Assembly (NCBI GenBank): GCA_947167555.1
Contig: CAMVIO010000057.1
Location: forward strand, 1-9,691
Source of the DNA: an uncultured Selenomonadales bacterium
GTDB lineage: Bacteria > Bacillota > Negativicutes > Selenomonadales > Selenomonadaceae
Direction: 5' to 3'
Length of the DNA: 9,691 bases
Below are positions 1 to 6,802 of the stretch, one piece after another. The position numbers were made by a program, and so were the translations under genes. Each line of letters opens with the position of its first letter. Position 1 is the first letter of the stretch. The notes under the pieces were generated by a model. That model saw nothing but the letters and a program-made list of their open reading frames with translations, did not search any database and was not told the DNA's origin.

Positions 1-55
1 CCGCCTCCGCCGGGACTTCCCGAAGCGTCGGCGCATAAAGCTGTGATGTACGCAT
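1..55 (-). CDS. proS: Prolyl-tRNA synthetase, N-terminal fragment (partial, runs off window)
   Basis: Only the first 18 codons are present; the gene continues past position 1. The visible protein starts MRTSQLYAPTLREVPAEA, which matches the highly conserved N-terminus of bacterial-type ProS (M-R-x-S, then a TLRE/TLKE-x-P-A-(E/D)-A motif). The full enzyme would charge tRNA-Pro with proline in the cytoplasm. The start is an ATG at 55-53, preceded by a G-rich ribosome binding site (GGGGGGA) about 7 nt upstream. It lies 24 nt after the ispG stop with no terminator between, so it is probably the next gene of the same transcript. In many Bacillota proS directly follows rseP or ispG, which supports the call. 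Catalytic motifs cannot be seen here. Confidence 0.85.
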   Translation of the reverse strand, partial: MRTSQLYAPTLREVPAEA

Positions 56-79
56 TGTAATTCCCCCCAAAATATAGTA

Positions 80-1150
80 TTACGCGCCATACCTCTCGGC
101 GAGCAACGAGTCGATTTCCTTGAACAATTCACCGACCAAATCGGCTTCGGGTACCTTCCTCAGTATTTCCCCTTTGCGAAAGACAAGCCCTTCCCCTTTA
201 CCTCCTGCGATTCCGACATCCGCCTCTCTCGCTTCGCCGGGTCCGTTGACCACACATCCCATGACCGCGACAGTAATCGGTTCCTTGATGGCTTCAAGCC
301 GTCTTTCAACTTCGGCGGCAATCGCCGGAAGGTCGATGGACGTTCGTCCGCAAGTCGGACAGGAGATCATCGTCGGACCATATTCGCGCATGCCAAGGGA
401 TTTCAATATCTCGTTTGCCACGCGCACCTCGACGACAGGATCGCCGGTCAGCGATACACGGATGGTATCACCGATTCCCTCGGCCAAAAGCGCACCGATC
501 CCAACGGCGGACTTGATCATACCCGTGGTCGGTGTCCCCGCCTCGGTAATCCCGAGATGGAGCGGATAATCGACCGTTTGACTCATCAGCCGGTAGGCCG
601 CCAACGTCAACGGCACGTCATGCGCCTTCAAAGATATTTTCATATCGAAAAAATCCTGCGCTTCCAAAATGTGAACATGCTCCATCGCAGATTCGACAAG
701 AGCCTCTGCCGTCACGCGCCCATGTTTTTCCAGCAATTTCTTATCCAGCGAGCCACCGTTGACGCCGATCCGAATCGGAATCCCCGCCGCCTTAGCTTCA
801 CGCACGACGGCTTTGACACGTTCCTCGCCGCCGATATTTCCCGGATTCAGTCGAAGCGCCGAGATTCCCTGACGAATGGCCTCCAGTGCCAGGCGATAAT
901 CAAAATGAATGTCGGCCACCAAGGGTACATCCACAGCTCGGATAATGTCCCCGAGAGCCTTCGCCGCGTCCATGTCCGGCACAGCAAGACGCACAATGTC
1001 GCACCCTGCTTCCGTCAAGGCATGAATCTGCGAAACCGTCGCAGGTACATCCGCCGTTTTCGTATTCGTCATCGACTGCACGGACACAGGCGCATTACCA
1101 CCGATTGCCACCGAGCCGATATGGATTTGTCTTGTCTTCTTTCTTTCCAT
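80..1150 (-). CDS. ispG: 4-hydroxy-3-methylbut-2-enyl diphosphate synthase (flavodoxin/ferredoxin-dependent)
   Basis: This is a 356-residue IspG (GcpE), which converts 2-C-methyl-erythritol 2,4-cyclodiphosphate to HMBPP in the late MEP isoprenoid pathway, using a [4Fe-4S] cluster and low-potential electrons. The N-terminal TIM-barrel half begins with R-x-I-x-I-G-x-V-x-I-G-G-N-A-P-V-S-V-Q-S-M-T. The C-terminal cluster-binding half shows SCPTCGRT (Cys264, Cys267) and MGCVVNGPGEA (Cys299, Glu306), the expected three Cys plus Glu ligand set. The reading frame stays open upstream to 1288, but homology begins at MERKKTRQ. That ATG (1150) has a G-run about 9 nt upstream, and the longer form would overlap rseP by over 100 nt. 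The gap to the rseP stop is 4 nt. The small ferredoxin encoded at 5067-5237 is a plausible electron donor (inference). Confidence 0.97.
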   Translation of the reverse strand: MERKKTRQIHIGSVAIGGNAPVSVQSMTNTKTADVPATVSQIHALTEAGCDIVRLAVPDMDAAKALGDIIRAVDVPLVADIHFDYRLALEAIRQGISALRLNPGNIGGEERVKAVVREAKAAGIPIRIGVNGGSLDKKLLEKHGRVTAEALVESAMEHVHILEAQDFFDMKISLKAHDVPLTLAAYRLMSQTVDYPLHLGITEAGTPTTGMIKSAVGIGALLAEGIGDTIRVSLTGDPVVEVRVANEILKSLGMREYGPTMISCPTCGRTSIDLPAIAAEVERRLEAIKEPITVAVMGCVVNGPGEAREADVGIAGGKGEGLVFRKGEILRKVPEADLVGELFKEIDSLLAERYGA

Positions 1151-1154
1151 ATCG

Positions 1155-2192
1155 TCAGCCCCCGAAGAAAATCCGCACGATGTCGTTTTTCGTCGCAAAA
1201 AGCATGAGCGCCACAAGCACCGTGATGCCTGCCACCTGTGTATAATGTAAAGCTTTTTCCCCCAAAGGCTTCCCGCGCACCGCTTCAAGAAGCAGCGTCA
1301 CGAAATGGCCGCCGTCCAACGCGGGGACAGGCAGCAAATTAATTATGCCAAGATTCAGGCTCAGCAACGCAGCAAAGTTCATCAACGCGGCAAAGCCGAG
1401 CTTCGCCACTGTCCCGGTCATTTGCATAACCCCCAAAGGCCCAGCCAGTTCCGCCGCCGCGTCGCCCGTAAAAATCTGCACGAGGCCTTCAATCATCCGA
1501 TAAATCACATAGCCAGTCTTCCACAGCGCCGTTCCTGCCGCCTCGATCACACCGGGCTGCCTGGTATCCAGCGCGCCCATGACGCCGATCATCATTCGAT
1601 TTTCCTGTTTGTCATGAATCGGAATCACCGTCGCTTGCCGCGCTTCTCCGTCTCGATGATAAGAAATCTTCATCGGGCTTCCGTCCGCGCCGCGCACAAT
1701 GCGCACGATATCGTCCCATTCACGAACAGGCTCCCCGTTGATGGCATCAACCAAGTCGCCCTTCTGTAATCCTGCCATCGCCGCCGGCTGGTCGGGAATG
1801 ACCTCGCCCAGTTCCGGACGTGTCGAAGGGGAACTCACGCCGACAATCATGAAAATCATGAAAAATATCACAATCGGAAGCAGAAAGTTCATCAACGGTC
1901 CTGCCACGATGACAATCATGCGCTTCCAGACCGGCTTTTCGCAGTACCCCCGATCCCCCGCGTCATTTTCCGAAGGATCCATTCCCGCGATGTCATTGAA
2001 CCCCCCCAACGGCACTATGCGAATGGAGTATTCCGTCTCGCCAAATTTTCTGCTTATGAGCTTCGGCCCGAAACCGATGGCGAACTCGTCCACACGCATG
2101 CCCGTTGCTTTCGCCATGATAAAATGTCCGAATTCATGGAAAAGCACAAGCAAACCGAAAACGAAGACGGAGGCAAGTATTGTAAGGCCCAT
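1155..2192 (-). CDS. rseP: RseP-type site-2 intramembrane zinc metalloprotease
   Basis: This is a membrane-embedded S2P protease of the RseP/RasP family, 345 residues from the chosen start. The first transmembrane segment carries the zinc-binding HEFGH motif (residues 19-23, HExxH). One PDZ domain follows (about 125-195, containing P-A-A-M-A-G-L-Q-K-G-D). The third zinc ligand is in N-L-L-P-V-P-A-L-D-G-G-H near the C-terminus (Asp293). Further hydrophobic segments lie at about 95-118, 265-290 and 315-335. Family members cleave membrane-bound anti-sigma factors and signal-peptide remnants. An in-frame GTG at 2198 overlaps the dxr stop (GTGTGA). However, the Shine-Dalgarno sequence AAAGAGGTG abuts that GTG and sits about 5 nt before the ATG at 2192, so I prefer the ATG. 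It lies between dxr and ispG, its common Bacillota position. The natural substrate cannot be told from the sequence. Confidence 0.96.
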   Translation of the reverse strand: MGLTILASVFVFGLLVLFHEFGHFIMAKATGMRVDEFAIGFGPKLISRKFGETEYSIRIVPLGGFNDIAGMDPSENDAGDRGYCEKPVWKRMIVIVAGPLMNFLLPIVIFFMIFMIVGVSSPSTRPELGEVIPDQPAAMAGLQKGDLVDAINGEPVREWDDIVRIVRGADGSPMKISYHRDGEARQATVIPIHDKQENRMMIGVMGALDTRQPGVIEAAGTALWKTGYVIYRMIEGLVQIFTGDAAAELAGPLGVMQMTGTVAKLGFAALMNFAALLSLNLGIINLLPVPALDGGHFVTLLLEAVRGKPLGEKALHYTQVAGITVLVALMLFATKNDIVRIFFGG

Positions 2193-2194
2193 CG

Positions 2195-3358
2195 TCACAC
2201 CTCTTTATTATCCAAAAGCTTCCGCACAAAAGCACGCGCATGCGCGTCCGCCTCACAAAGCGTCTCAAAGGACGGGGCCGCGACATTTTCATGCGCGTCC
2301 AACGCCTTCTCGATGCAATCGTAAATATCCAAAAAACCGATGCGCCCAGCGAGAAACGCCGCAACCGCTTCCTCGTTCGCCCCGTTCAACACGCAGGGCA
2401 TTGTGCCGCCAGCCTTTCCCGCTTCGTATGCGAGAGCAAGTCCGCGGAAAGTTTTCATATCCGGCGGCTCAAAGGAGAGGTTCATACGCGTCATGAAATC
2501 CATGCGCCCGAAATCCGCCGACTCACGTACCGGATAGGTCAGCGCATATTGGATGGGCAATCGCATATCCGGCAAGCCGAGCTGTGCCATTACCGCGCCG
2601 TCGCGGAACTCCACCATGGAATGCACGATGCTCTGCGGATGCACGGCAACTTCGATTTTTTCATAGGGAACGTCGTACAACCAATGCGCTTCGATGACTT
2701 CCAATCCTTTATTGACCAATGTCGCCGAGTCGACAGTTATTTTCTTGCCCATCGACCATGTCGGATGCCGTAGGCAATCCTCCACCGTAACCGACTTCAA
2801 TTCTTCTGTTGTCTTCCCCCGAAACGGTCCACCGGAGGCCGTCAAAATCAGGCGCTCCACCGTATCGCGGCGCTCTCCCTGCAAGCATTGGAACAGCGCG
2901 CAATGCTCACTGTCCACCGGCAGGATGGAAACGCCCTTTTCCTTCGCCAGCGCCGTCACCAGTTTACCGGCAACGACCAGTGTTTCCTTATTCGCAAGAG
3001 CGATGGTCTTTCTTGCTTTGAGGGCAGCCAGTGTTGGCGCAAGCCCCGCAAAGCCAACCATCGAGGTTACAACGGTATCAACCTCGTCAAATGTCGCCGC
3101 AGTGCGTAAACCTGCTTCGCCGCTTAAGATCTCCGTATTGCCTCGATACCGCTCACGAAGCCGAGCCGCCGCATTCTCGTCCACCAGCACTGCGACAGCC
3201 GGGTGAAATTCCTCGATCTGCCGCTCCAAAGCCTCGTCGCTTGTATTCGCCGCCAATGCGTCGACGCGAAAAAGTTCAGGATGGCTGCGCACAACGTCGA
3301 GGGTCTGCGTACCGATCGAGCCGGTCGAGCCGAGAATCGCAAGCCGCTTTGCCGCCAC
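2195..3358 (-). CDS. dxr: 1-deoxy-D-xylulose 5-phosphate reductoisomerase
   Basis: DXR (IspC) makes 2-C-methyl-erythritol 4-phosphate from DXP with NADPH and a divalent metal, the committed MEP-pathway step. At 387 residues it has normal length. The N-terminal NADPH-binding motif is ILGSTGSIGTQTL (8-20), followed by LANKETLV (121-128). The metal site shows PVDSEH (Asp149, Glu151) and NKGLE (Glu220). Substrate-site segments are SGGPF (175-179), HPTWSMGKKITVDSATL (198-214) and HPQSIVHSM (240-248). The start is a GTG at 3358, placed directly after the cdsA stop codon with zero spacing (TAAGTG). A GGAGGG ribosome binding site about 8 nt upstream, inside the end of cdsA, supports it. The 3' end nearly touches rseP, implying translational coupling. 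This is the fosmidomycin target in other bacteria. Confidence 0.98.
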   Translation of the reverse strand: MAAKRLAILGSTGSIGTQTLDVVRSHPELFRVDALAANTSDEALERQIEEFHPAVAVLVDENAAARLRERYRGNTEILSGEAGLRTAATFDEVDTVVTSMVGFAGLAPTLAALKARKTIALANKETLVVAGKLVTALAKEKGVSILPVDSEHCALFQCLQGERRDTVERLILTASGGPFRGKTTEELKSVTVEDCLRHPTWSMGKKITVDSATLVNKGLEVIEAHWLYDVPYEKIEVAVHPQSIVHSMVEFRDGAVMAQLGLPDMRLPIQYALTYPVRESADFGRMDFMTRMNLSFEPPDMKTFRGLALAYEAGKAGGTMPCVLNGANEEAVAAFLAGRIGFLDIYDCIEKALDAHENVAAPSFETLCEADAHARAFVRKLLDNKEV

Positions 3359-4183
3359 TTAATATCCCTCCATGATTTGCAGGAAATAGTACACGAACGG
3401 AATCACGAACATCGCGCTGTCAAAACGATCGAGCACGCCGCCATGGCCGGGAATCAGCACCCCCGAATCCTTGATTCCCGTATACCGTTTCACTATCGAC
3501 TCCACAAGATCGCCCACTGTCGCGACAAGAGCAATCACAATACCGAGCACAGCCATTGAAATCAAAGAATGTCCAATCGCATGCCCAAGTATTGCAACAG
3601 AAACCGCTGTCCCGATAACGCCCCCGTAAAAGCCTTCCCTCGTCTTCTTCGGGCTGATCGGCTCGCAAAGTTTCGTCTTGCCGAAGGCAAAACCGGAAAA
3701 ATAGGCAAACGTATCACTGGCCCAAGTTCCGATAAGAGCAATCCAAAGCCACGCGCAGCCCGTCTCCATTTCACCGGCAGGCGTCGAAACGAGTTCCGAG
3801 GCCTTCCAAAAACGGAGCAGCAGCAAATGCGCGAGAGACAATCCCACATACATGACGCCCGCTACAGACACAATCGCCTGCGGAACGGAATAATTTCTAT
3901 AAAACAGGACAGCCTCCAGCATCAGCCAAAGAGAGAACAAAGTCGCCGCCGCCGTCAAAAGCTCCATTCTTCCAGAATAGGCTGCGCCCCAAAAACATAC
4001 CATCGCCGCCATTCCGCTCCAGTATGCCGGTCCCAAATCCTTATGACGAAATGCCTGCGCGTATTCATGCCATCCTATCAGCATCAACAGAAGCACCGCC
4101 GCGCCGAACGCCGGGCCTCCCGTCTGGATGATGAACGCCGCAATGGCTATCCCGATAATCCCCGAAATCACACGAATTGCCAA
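3359..4183 (-). CDS. cdsA: Phosphatidate cytidylyltransferase (CDP-diacylglycerol synthase)
   Basis: CdsA is an integral membrane enzyme that condenses CTP with phosphatidic acid to give CDP-diacylglycerol, the precursor of phosphatidylethanolamine, phosphatidylglycerol and cardiolipin. The 274-residue protein is mostly hydrophobic helices. Near the C-terminus it carries the complete family signature (residues 229-255): S-x-x-K-R, then K-D-S-G, then P-G-H-G-G-x-x-D-R-x-D. A second conserved block, SDTFAYFSG...SPKKTREG, spans 156-184. The start is a TTG at 4183. It is supported by AGAGGTG about 5 nt upstream and by the hydrophobic N-terminus MAIRVISGIIG. The gene begins 10 nt after the uppS stop, and its own stop abuts the dxr start. 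Confidence 0.97.
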   Translation of the reverse strand: MAIRVISGIIGIAIAAFIIQTGGPAFGAAVLLLMLIGWHEYAQAFRHKDLGPAYWSGMAAMVCFWGAAYSGRMELLTAAATLFSLWLMLEAVLFYRNYSVPQAIVSVAGVMYVGLSLAHLLLLRFWKASELVSTPAGEMETGCAWLWIALIGTWASDTFAYFSGFAFGKTKLCEPISPKKTREGFYGGVIGTAVSVAILGHAIGHSLISMAVLGIVIALVATVGDLVESIVKRYTGIKDSGVLIPGHGGVLDRFDSAMFVIPFVYYFLQIMEGY

Positions 4184-4193
4184 AACCGCACCT

Positions 4194-4979
4194 CTATTTA
4201 TTCTTCAATCCGCCAAAACGGCGCTTGCGTTTTCCGAACGCCTTCAATGCCTCCACAAAACGAGCGGGCGTAAAATCCGGCCAATTGGTATCCGTAAACC
4301 AAAACTCCGCGTAAGCAGCCTGCCAAAGCAGATAATTGCTGAGCCTCATATCCCCGCTCGTGCGAATGACAAAATCGACGGGCGGCAATCCATCCGTATC
4401 GAGACAGCTTTCAAAAAGCGTCTCGTCCACATCCTCCGGCAAAAGCTCTCCCGCCTGCACACGGCGCGCAATCTCTTTTGTCGCGCGCAATATCTCGTCC
4501 TTGCCGCCATAATTCATTGCGACATTGAAACAGACGCCGGTATTGTCCGCCATCCGATCCACCGCCGTTTTCGCCAGGTCTTTCAACGCAGGCGAAAGCT
4601 CGTCTACACGACCGAGAAAACGAAGCTTTACGTTATCCTCGTCCATCTCGTCAATCTCTTTCGACAGGTAATCGACAAAAAGCCGCATGAGAAAATCAAC
4701 CTCGGTATGCGGCCGCTTCCAATTTTCCGTAGAAAATGCGTAGACCGTAAGGGCCGGAAGTTCAAGATCGATAGCAACCTTCAATATCTGTTTCAACGCG
4801 TCCACGCCCGCCGTATGGCCCGCTGTCCGAAGCAGTCCGCGCCCTTCAGCCCAGCGCCCGTTCCCGTCCATAATAATAGCTGTATGGACGGGCAAACGCG
4901 ACCTGTCAATATCATTATATAAAGGATTTCCCGCATCTCCGCCAGGGGGCCGGGAATCCCGAAATAATTTGTTCCACAT
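4194..4979 (-). CDS. uppS: Isoprenyl transferase / undecaprenyl diphosphate synthase
   Basis: This cytoplasmic cis-prenyltransferase adds isopentenyl diphosphate units to farnesyl diphosphate. It yields undecaprenyl diphosphate, the lipid carrier for peptidoglycan and other envelope polymers. The 261-residue protein shows IIMDGNGRWA with the catalytic-type Asp38, GHTAG (His55), YAFSTENWKRP (80-90), and RTSGDMRLSNYLLWQ (206-220) followed by a conserved AYAEFWFTDTNWPDF block. The N-terminus has about 28 residues before the core, a little longer than E. coli UppS. The ATG at 4979 follows a GGGAGG site about 5 nt upstream. It is the first gene after a terminator-like hairpin (5000-5037). Its product uses isoprenoid units from the pathway that includes dxr and ispG downstream. 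Confidence 0.97.
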   Translation of the reverse strand: MWNKLFRDSRPPGGDAGNPLYNDIDRSRLPVHTAIIMDGNGRWAEGRGLLRTAGHTAGVDALKQILKVAIDLELPALTVYAFSTENWKRPHTEVDFLMRLFVDYLSKEIDEMDEDNVKLRFLGRVDELSPALKDLAKTAVDRMADNTGVCFNVAMNYGGKDEILRATKEIARRVQAGELLPEDVDETLFESCLDTDGLPPVDFVIRTSGDMRLSNYLLWQAAYAEFWFTDTNWPDFTPARFVEALKAFGKRKRRFGGLKNK

Positions 4980-4999
4980 AGTGCCTCCCGCACGAAACG

Positions 5000-5037
5000 A
5001 AAAAACAGGCCCCTCTCGCCAAATCCAAGAGGGACCT
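5000..5037 (-). terminator. Intrinsic terminator or attenuator between ferredoxin gene and uppS
   Basis: On the minus strand, AGGTCCCTCT (5037-5028) pairs with AGAGGGGCCT (5016-5007) to give a 10-bp, GC-rich stem with one G-U pair and an 11-nt loop. It is followed by TG and six T (5005-5000). This is a textbook Rho-independent shape. It starts 30 nt after the ferredoxin stop. Only about 10 nt lie between the T-tract and the uppS ribosome binding site, leaving no space for a separate promoter downstream. Confidence 0.8.
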
Positions 5038-5066
5038 CTCCTTCTCTCCCATCATGGAATTTCCCA

Positions 5067-5237
5067 TCAAGGAGCGGCAATCGCCGAAACCGGGCAGCCG
5101 GCCGCGCAAGCCCCACACTCCACGCACTTTTCCGGATCGATTTCGTAATGCTTCTCGCCCTCCGAAATCGCCCCCACCGGGCAAGTTGCCGCACAGGAGC
5201 CGCAGGAAATGCAATCATCGCCAATCTTGTATGCCAT
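5067..5237 (-). CDS. Clostridial-type 2[4Fe-4S] ferredoxin, 56 residues
   Basis: This is a small soluble electron carrier. The protein (MAYKIGDDCISCGSC...) contains two perfect CxxCxxCxxxCP motifs, at Cys9/12/15/19 and Cys38/41/44/48. Each motif supplies three ligands to one cluster and the last Cys to the other. The internal pseudo-twofold repeat and the length of about 55 residues are typical of clostridial ferredoxins. Such proteins shuttle low-potential electrons among anaerobic enzymes. The start ATG at 5237 has a strong GGAGGTG ribosome binding site about 9 nt upstream, which overlaps the stop codon region of the preceding small gene (6-nt gap). It is probably transcribed from the pyrH promoter together with pyrH, frr and that gene. 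Since IspG, encoded further down, needs ferredoxin or flavodoxin electrons, a link to isoprenoid synthesis is plausible but inferred. The gene is short and easily missed by ORF length filters. Confidence 0.93.
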   Translation of the reverse strand: MAYKIGDDCISCGSCAATCPVGAISEGEKHYEIDPEKCVECGACAAGCPVSAIAAP

Positions 5238-5243
5238 ATCGTC

Positions 5244-5459
5244 TTACACCTCCTCCCGTGATTTTATCTGCTTTGCCGCCAAGGTCAGACGGCAGGAAGA
5301 GTCCGAGCACTTGACGGCTCGAACCACATATAGCTTCGCTTCATCCACGGGGAAAAAACTCCTCGTGGGGCGCGTCAGCTCCGTCGTGTACTTCACGCCC
5401 GCCTCTGAAAGAAGCTTATACGCTTCCTCTGCGGAACGTCCCAAGACGTCCGGCGTCAT
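5244..5459 (-). CDS. Small protein with a PASTA-like N-terminal half, unknown function
   Basis: This is a 71-residue protein I cannot assign to a named gene. Residues 3-24 (P-D-V-L-G-R-S-A-E-E-A, then L-L-S-E-A-G-V-K) closely follow the first half of a PASTA-domain consensus (P-D-V-x-G-x-S-x-x-E-A-x-x-x-L-x-x-A-G). The second half (KLYVVRAVKCSDSSCRLTLAAK) looks like two beta strands joined by a Cys-x4-Cys turn (Cys51, Cys56). It lacks the usual PASTA ending Q-x-P-x-x-G. There is no signal peptide or membrane segment, so it is predicted cytoplasmic, unlike PASTA domains of Ser/Thr kinases and penicillin-binding proteins. Its ATG overlaps the frr stop by one base (TGATG), with only a weak GGAAG upstream, so it is probably translationally coupled to frr. 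The tight packing between frr and a ferredoxin gene supports real expression. Confidence 0.75.
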   Translation of the reverse strand: MTPDVLGRSAEEAYKLLSEAGVKYTTELTRPTRSFFPVDEAKLYVVRAVKCSDSSCRLTLAAKQIKSREEV

Positions 5460-6016
5460 CAGACTTCCATGATCTCCTTTTCCTTGCCCGCTTTCACCGT
5501 ATCGACCAGCTTTACATACTTGTCGACAAGCTTCTGCATATCGTCCTGGCCTTTCTTCGACTCGTCCTCGGCAACCTCTTTGTTCTTCTCGAGCTTCTTG
5601 ATTGCCTCGTTCGCGTCGCGGCGAAGATTACGAAGCGCGACCTTCGCTTCCTCGGCTTTCTTGTTGACCGCCTTCTTCAATTCCTCACGGCGTTCCTTCG
5701 TAAGCTGCGGAATCGTCAAACGAATCGCCGTACCGTCAGAGTTGGGCGTAAGGCCGAGATCAGACTTCAAGATCGCCTTTTCCAGTTCTTTTATCAACGT
5801 CTTTTCCCAAGGCTGGATCACGATCATTCGCGGTTCGGGAACAGACACCTTCGCCACCTGATTGACCGGCGTCGGCGTCCCATAATAATCCACCATCACT
5901 TTGTCGAGCAAAGACGGCGTCGCCCGTCCCGCACGCAGGGAAGCGAACTCACGCTTCAAGGATTCCAACGTCTTCTGCATCTTTTCCTCACGGGAGGATA
6001 AAATATCTTTAATCAT
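5459..6016 (-). CDS. frr: Ribosome recycling factor
   Basis: RRF acts with EF-G to split post-termination ribosomes. The 185-residue length is standard. The protein is highly charged, with two long helical stretches forming the three-helix-bundle arm (about 1-30 and 105-185), interrupted by the small beta domain (about 31-104). Conserved signatures include SLRAGRATPSLLDKV (26-40), VDYYGTPTPVNQVA (42-55), IQPWEK (67-72), IRLTIPQLTKERREEL (98-113) and RNLRRDAN (129-136). The ATG at 6016 overlaps the pyrH stop by 4 nt (ATGA), and GGAGGG lies 8 nt upstream, so translation is probably coupled to pyrH. The pyrH-frr pair is a near-universal bacterial arrangement. The stop overlaps the next small gene by one base. 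Confidence 0.98.
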   Translation of the reverse strand: MIKDILSSREEKMQKTLESLKREFASLRAGRATPSLLDKVMVDYYGTPTPVNQVAKVSVPEPRMIVIQPWEKTLIKELEKAILKSDLGLTPNSDGTAIRLTIPQLTKERREELKKAVNKKAEEAKVALRNLRRDANEAIKKLEKNKEVAEDESKKGQDDMQKLVDKYVKLVDTVKAGKEKEIMEV

Positions 6017-6741
6017 TCTCTCTTCCCTCCGACTGTCGTGCCGATATCCTCTCCGCGCGCCGCACGGACAAGGTTCTCATGCTCGTCAATATTGAACACC
6101 ACGATAGGGATATTGTTATCCATGCAAAGGCTCGTTGCCGTCGAGTCCATGACCTGAAGCCCGCGCTGCAACACCTCGATATACGCAAGCTTGTCAAACT
6201 TCTTCGCGTTCGGATTCTTGTTCGGGTCGCTGTCATAAACGCCGTCCGTGTTCTTCTTGCCCATCAGGATCACGTCAGCCTCGATCTCCGCCGCACGAAG
6301 CGCCGCTGTAGTATCCGTCGAAAAATACGGATTACCGGTGCCCGCCGCGAAAATCACGACCCGGCCTTTCTCCATGTGACGGATGGCCTTGCGACGAATA
6401 TATGGCTCAGCAACCTGCCGCATATCAATGGCGCTCTGCACGCGGGAATCCACTCCCAGCTTTTCGAGAGCGTCCTGAAGCGCAAGGCAGTTCATCACTG
6501 TCGCTAACATTCCCATATAATCCGCCGTCGCACGATCCATGCCTTTTGCGCTTCCAGCGAGACCACGCCATATATTACCGCCGCCGACCACGATTGCGCA
6601 ATCGATTCCCTCAGCACGCACAGCCTGAATTTGCTTCGCAATGTCCTCGACCACCGAAGGATTGATCCCGAAGCCCTGCTCACCCGCCAGAGACTCGCCA
6701 GACAGCTTCAAGACGACGCGTTTATACTTTGTCGTACCCAA
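6013..6741 (-). CDS. pyrH: UMP kinase
   Basis: This cytoplasmic UMP kinase of the amino-acid-kinase fold phosphorylates UMP to UDP with ATP, feeding RNA, DNA and nucleotide-sugar synthesis. Visible motifs are KYKRVVLKLSGESLAG near the N-terminus (the phosphate-binding lysine region), GGGNIWRG (53-60), the UMP/ATP-site block GTGNPYFSTDTTAALRAAEI (134-153), and GVYDSDP (about 167-173). An in-frame GTG at 6747 (244 residues) is possible, but it abuts the AGGAGG ribosome binding site with 1-nt spacing. The TTG at 6741 sits about 7 nt from that site and gives the usual short N-terminus MGTTKYKRV, so I choose it (242 residues). It is the first gene after a promoter and a terminator and overlaps frr by 4 nt. 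Family members are often feedback-inhibited by UTP; nothing here tests that. Confidence 0.95.
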   Translation of the reverse strand: MGTTKYKRVVLKLSGESLAGEQGFGINPSVVEDIAKQIQAVRAEGIDCAIVVGGGNIWRGLAGSAKGMDRATADYMGMLATVMNCLALQDALEKLGVDSRVQSAIDMRQVAEPYIRRKAIRHMEKGRVVIFAAGTGNPYFSTDTTAALRAAEIEADVILMGKKNTDGVYDSDPNKNPNAKKFDKLAYIEVLQRGLQVMDSTATSLCMDNNIPIVVFNIDEHENLVRAARGEDIGTTVGGKRE

Positions 6742-6773
6742 CAGCACCCCTCCTGTTCCACAATATTTCTATT

Positions 6774-6802
6774 ATTATATATCCTTTTGCTCAAATTGGA
6801 AA
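6774..6802 (-). promoter_or_regulatory. Predicted sigma-A-type promoter for pyrH operon
   Basis: On the minus strand a perfect -10 box TATAAT (6779-6774) lies 17 nt downstream of TTTCCA (6802-6797), a 4/6 match to the -35 consensus. Transcription would begin near 6767, giving a leader of about 25 nt before the pyrH start. The position is right: just after the tsf terminator and just before the first gene of the next transcription unit. The -35 box lies within an inverted repeat listed separately. Confidence 0.7.

Noticed and set aside
1151..1288. N-terminal extension of ispG by 46 residues
   Set aside because: It would overlap rseP coding sequence, does not resemble IspG, and a shorter ATG at 1150 fits the family start.
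1699..2496. A 265-codon plus-strand frame opposite rseP and dxr
   Set aside because: It is antisense to two well-supported genes, its composition is low-complexity (Pro/Ser/Arg-rich), and no ribosome binding site or family motif was seen.
4793..5224. A 143-codon minus-strand frame across the uppS start and ferredoxin gene
   Set aside because: It is out of frame with both real genes, crosses the predicted terminator hairpin, and has no motif; the ferredoxin frame with eight patterned Cys is clearly the coding one.
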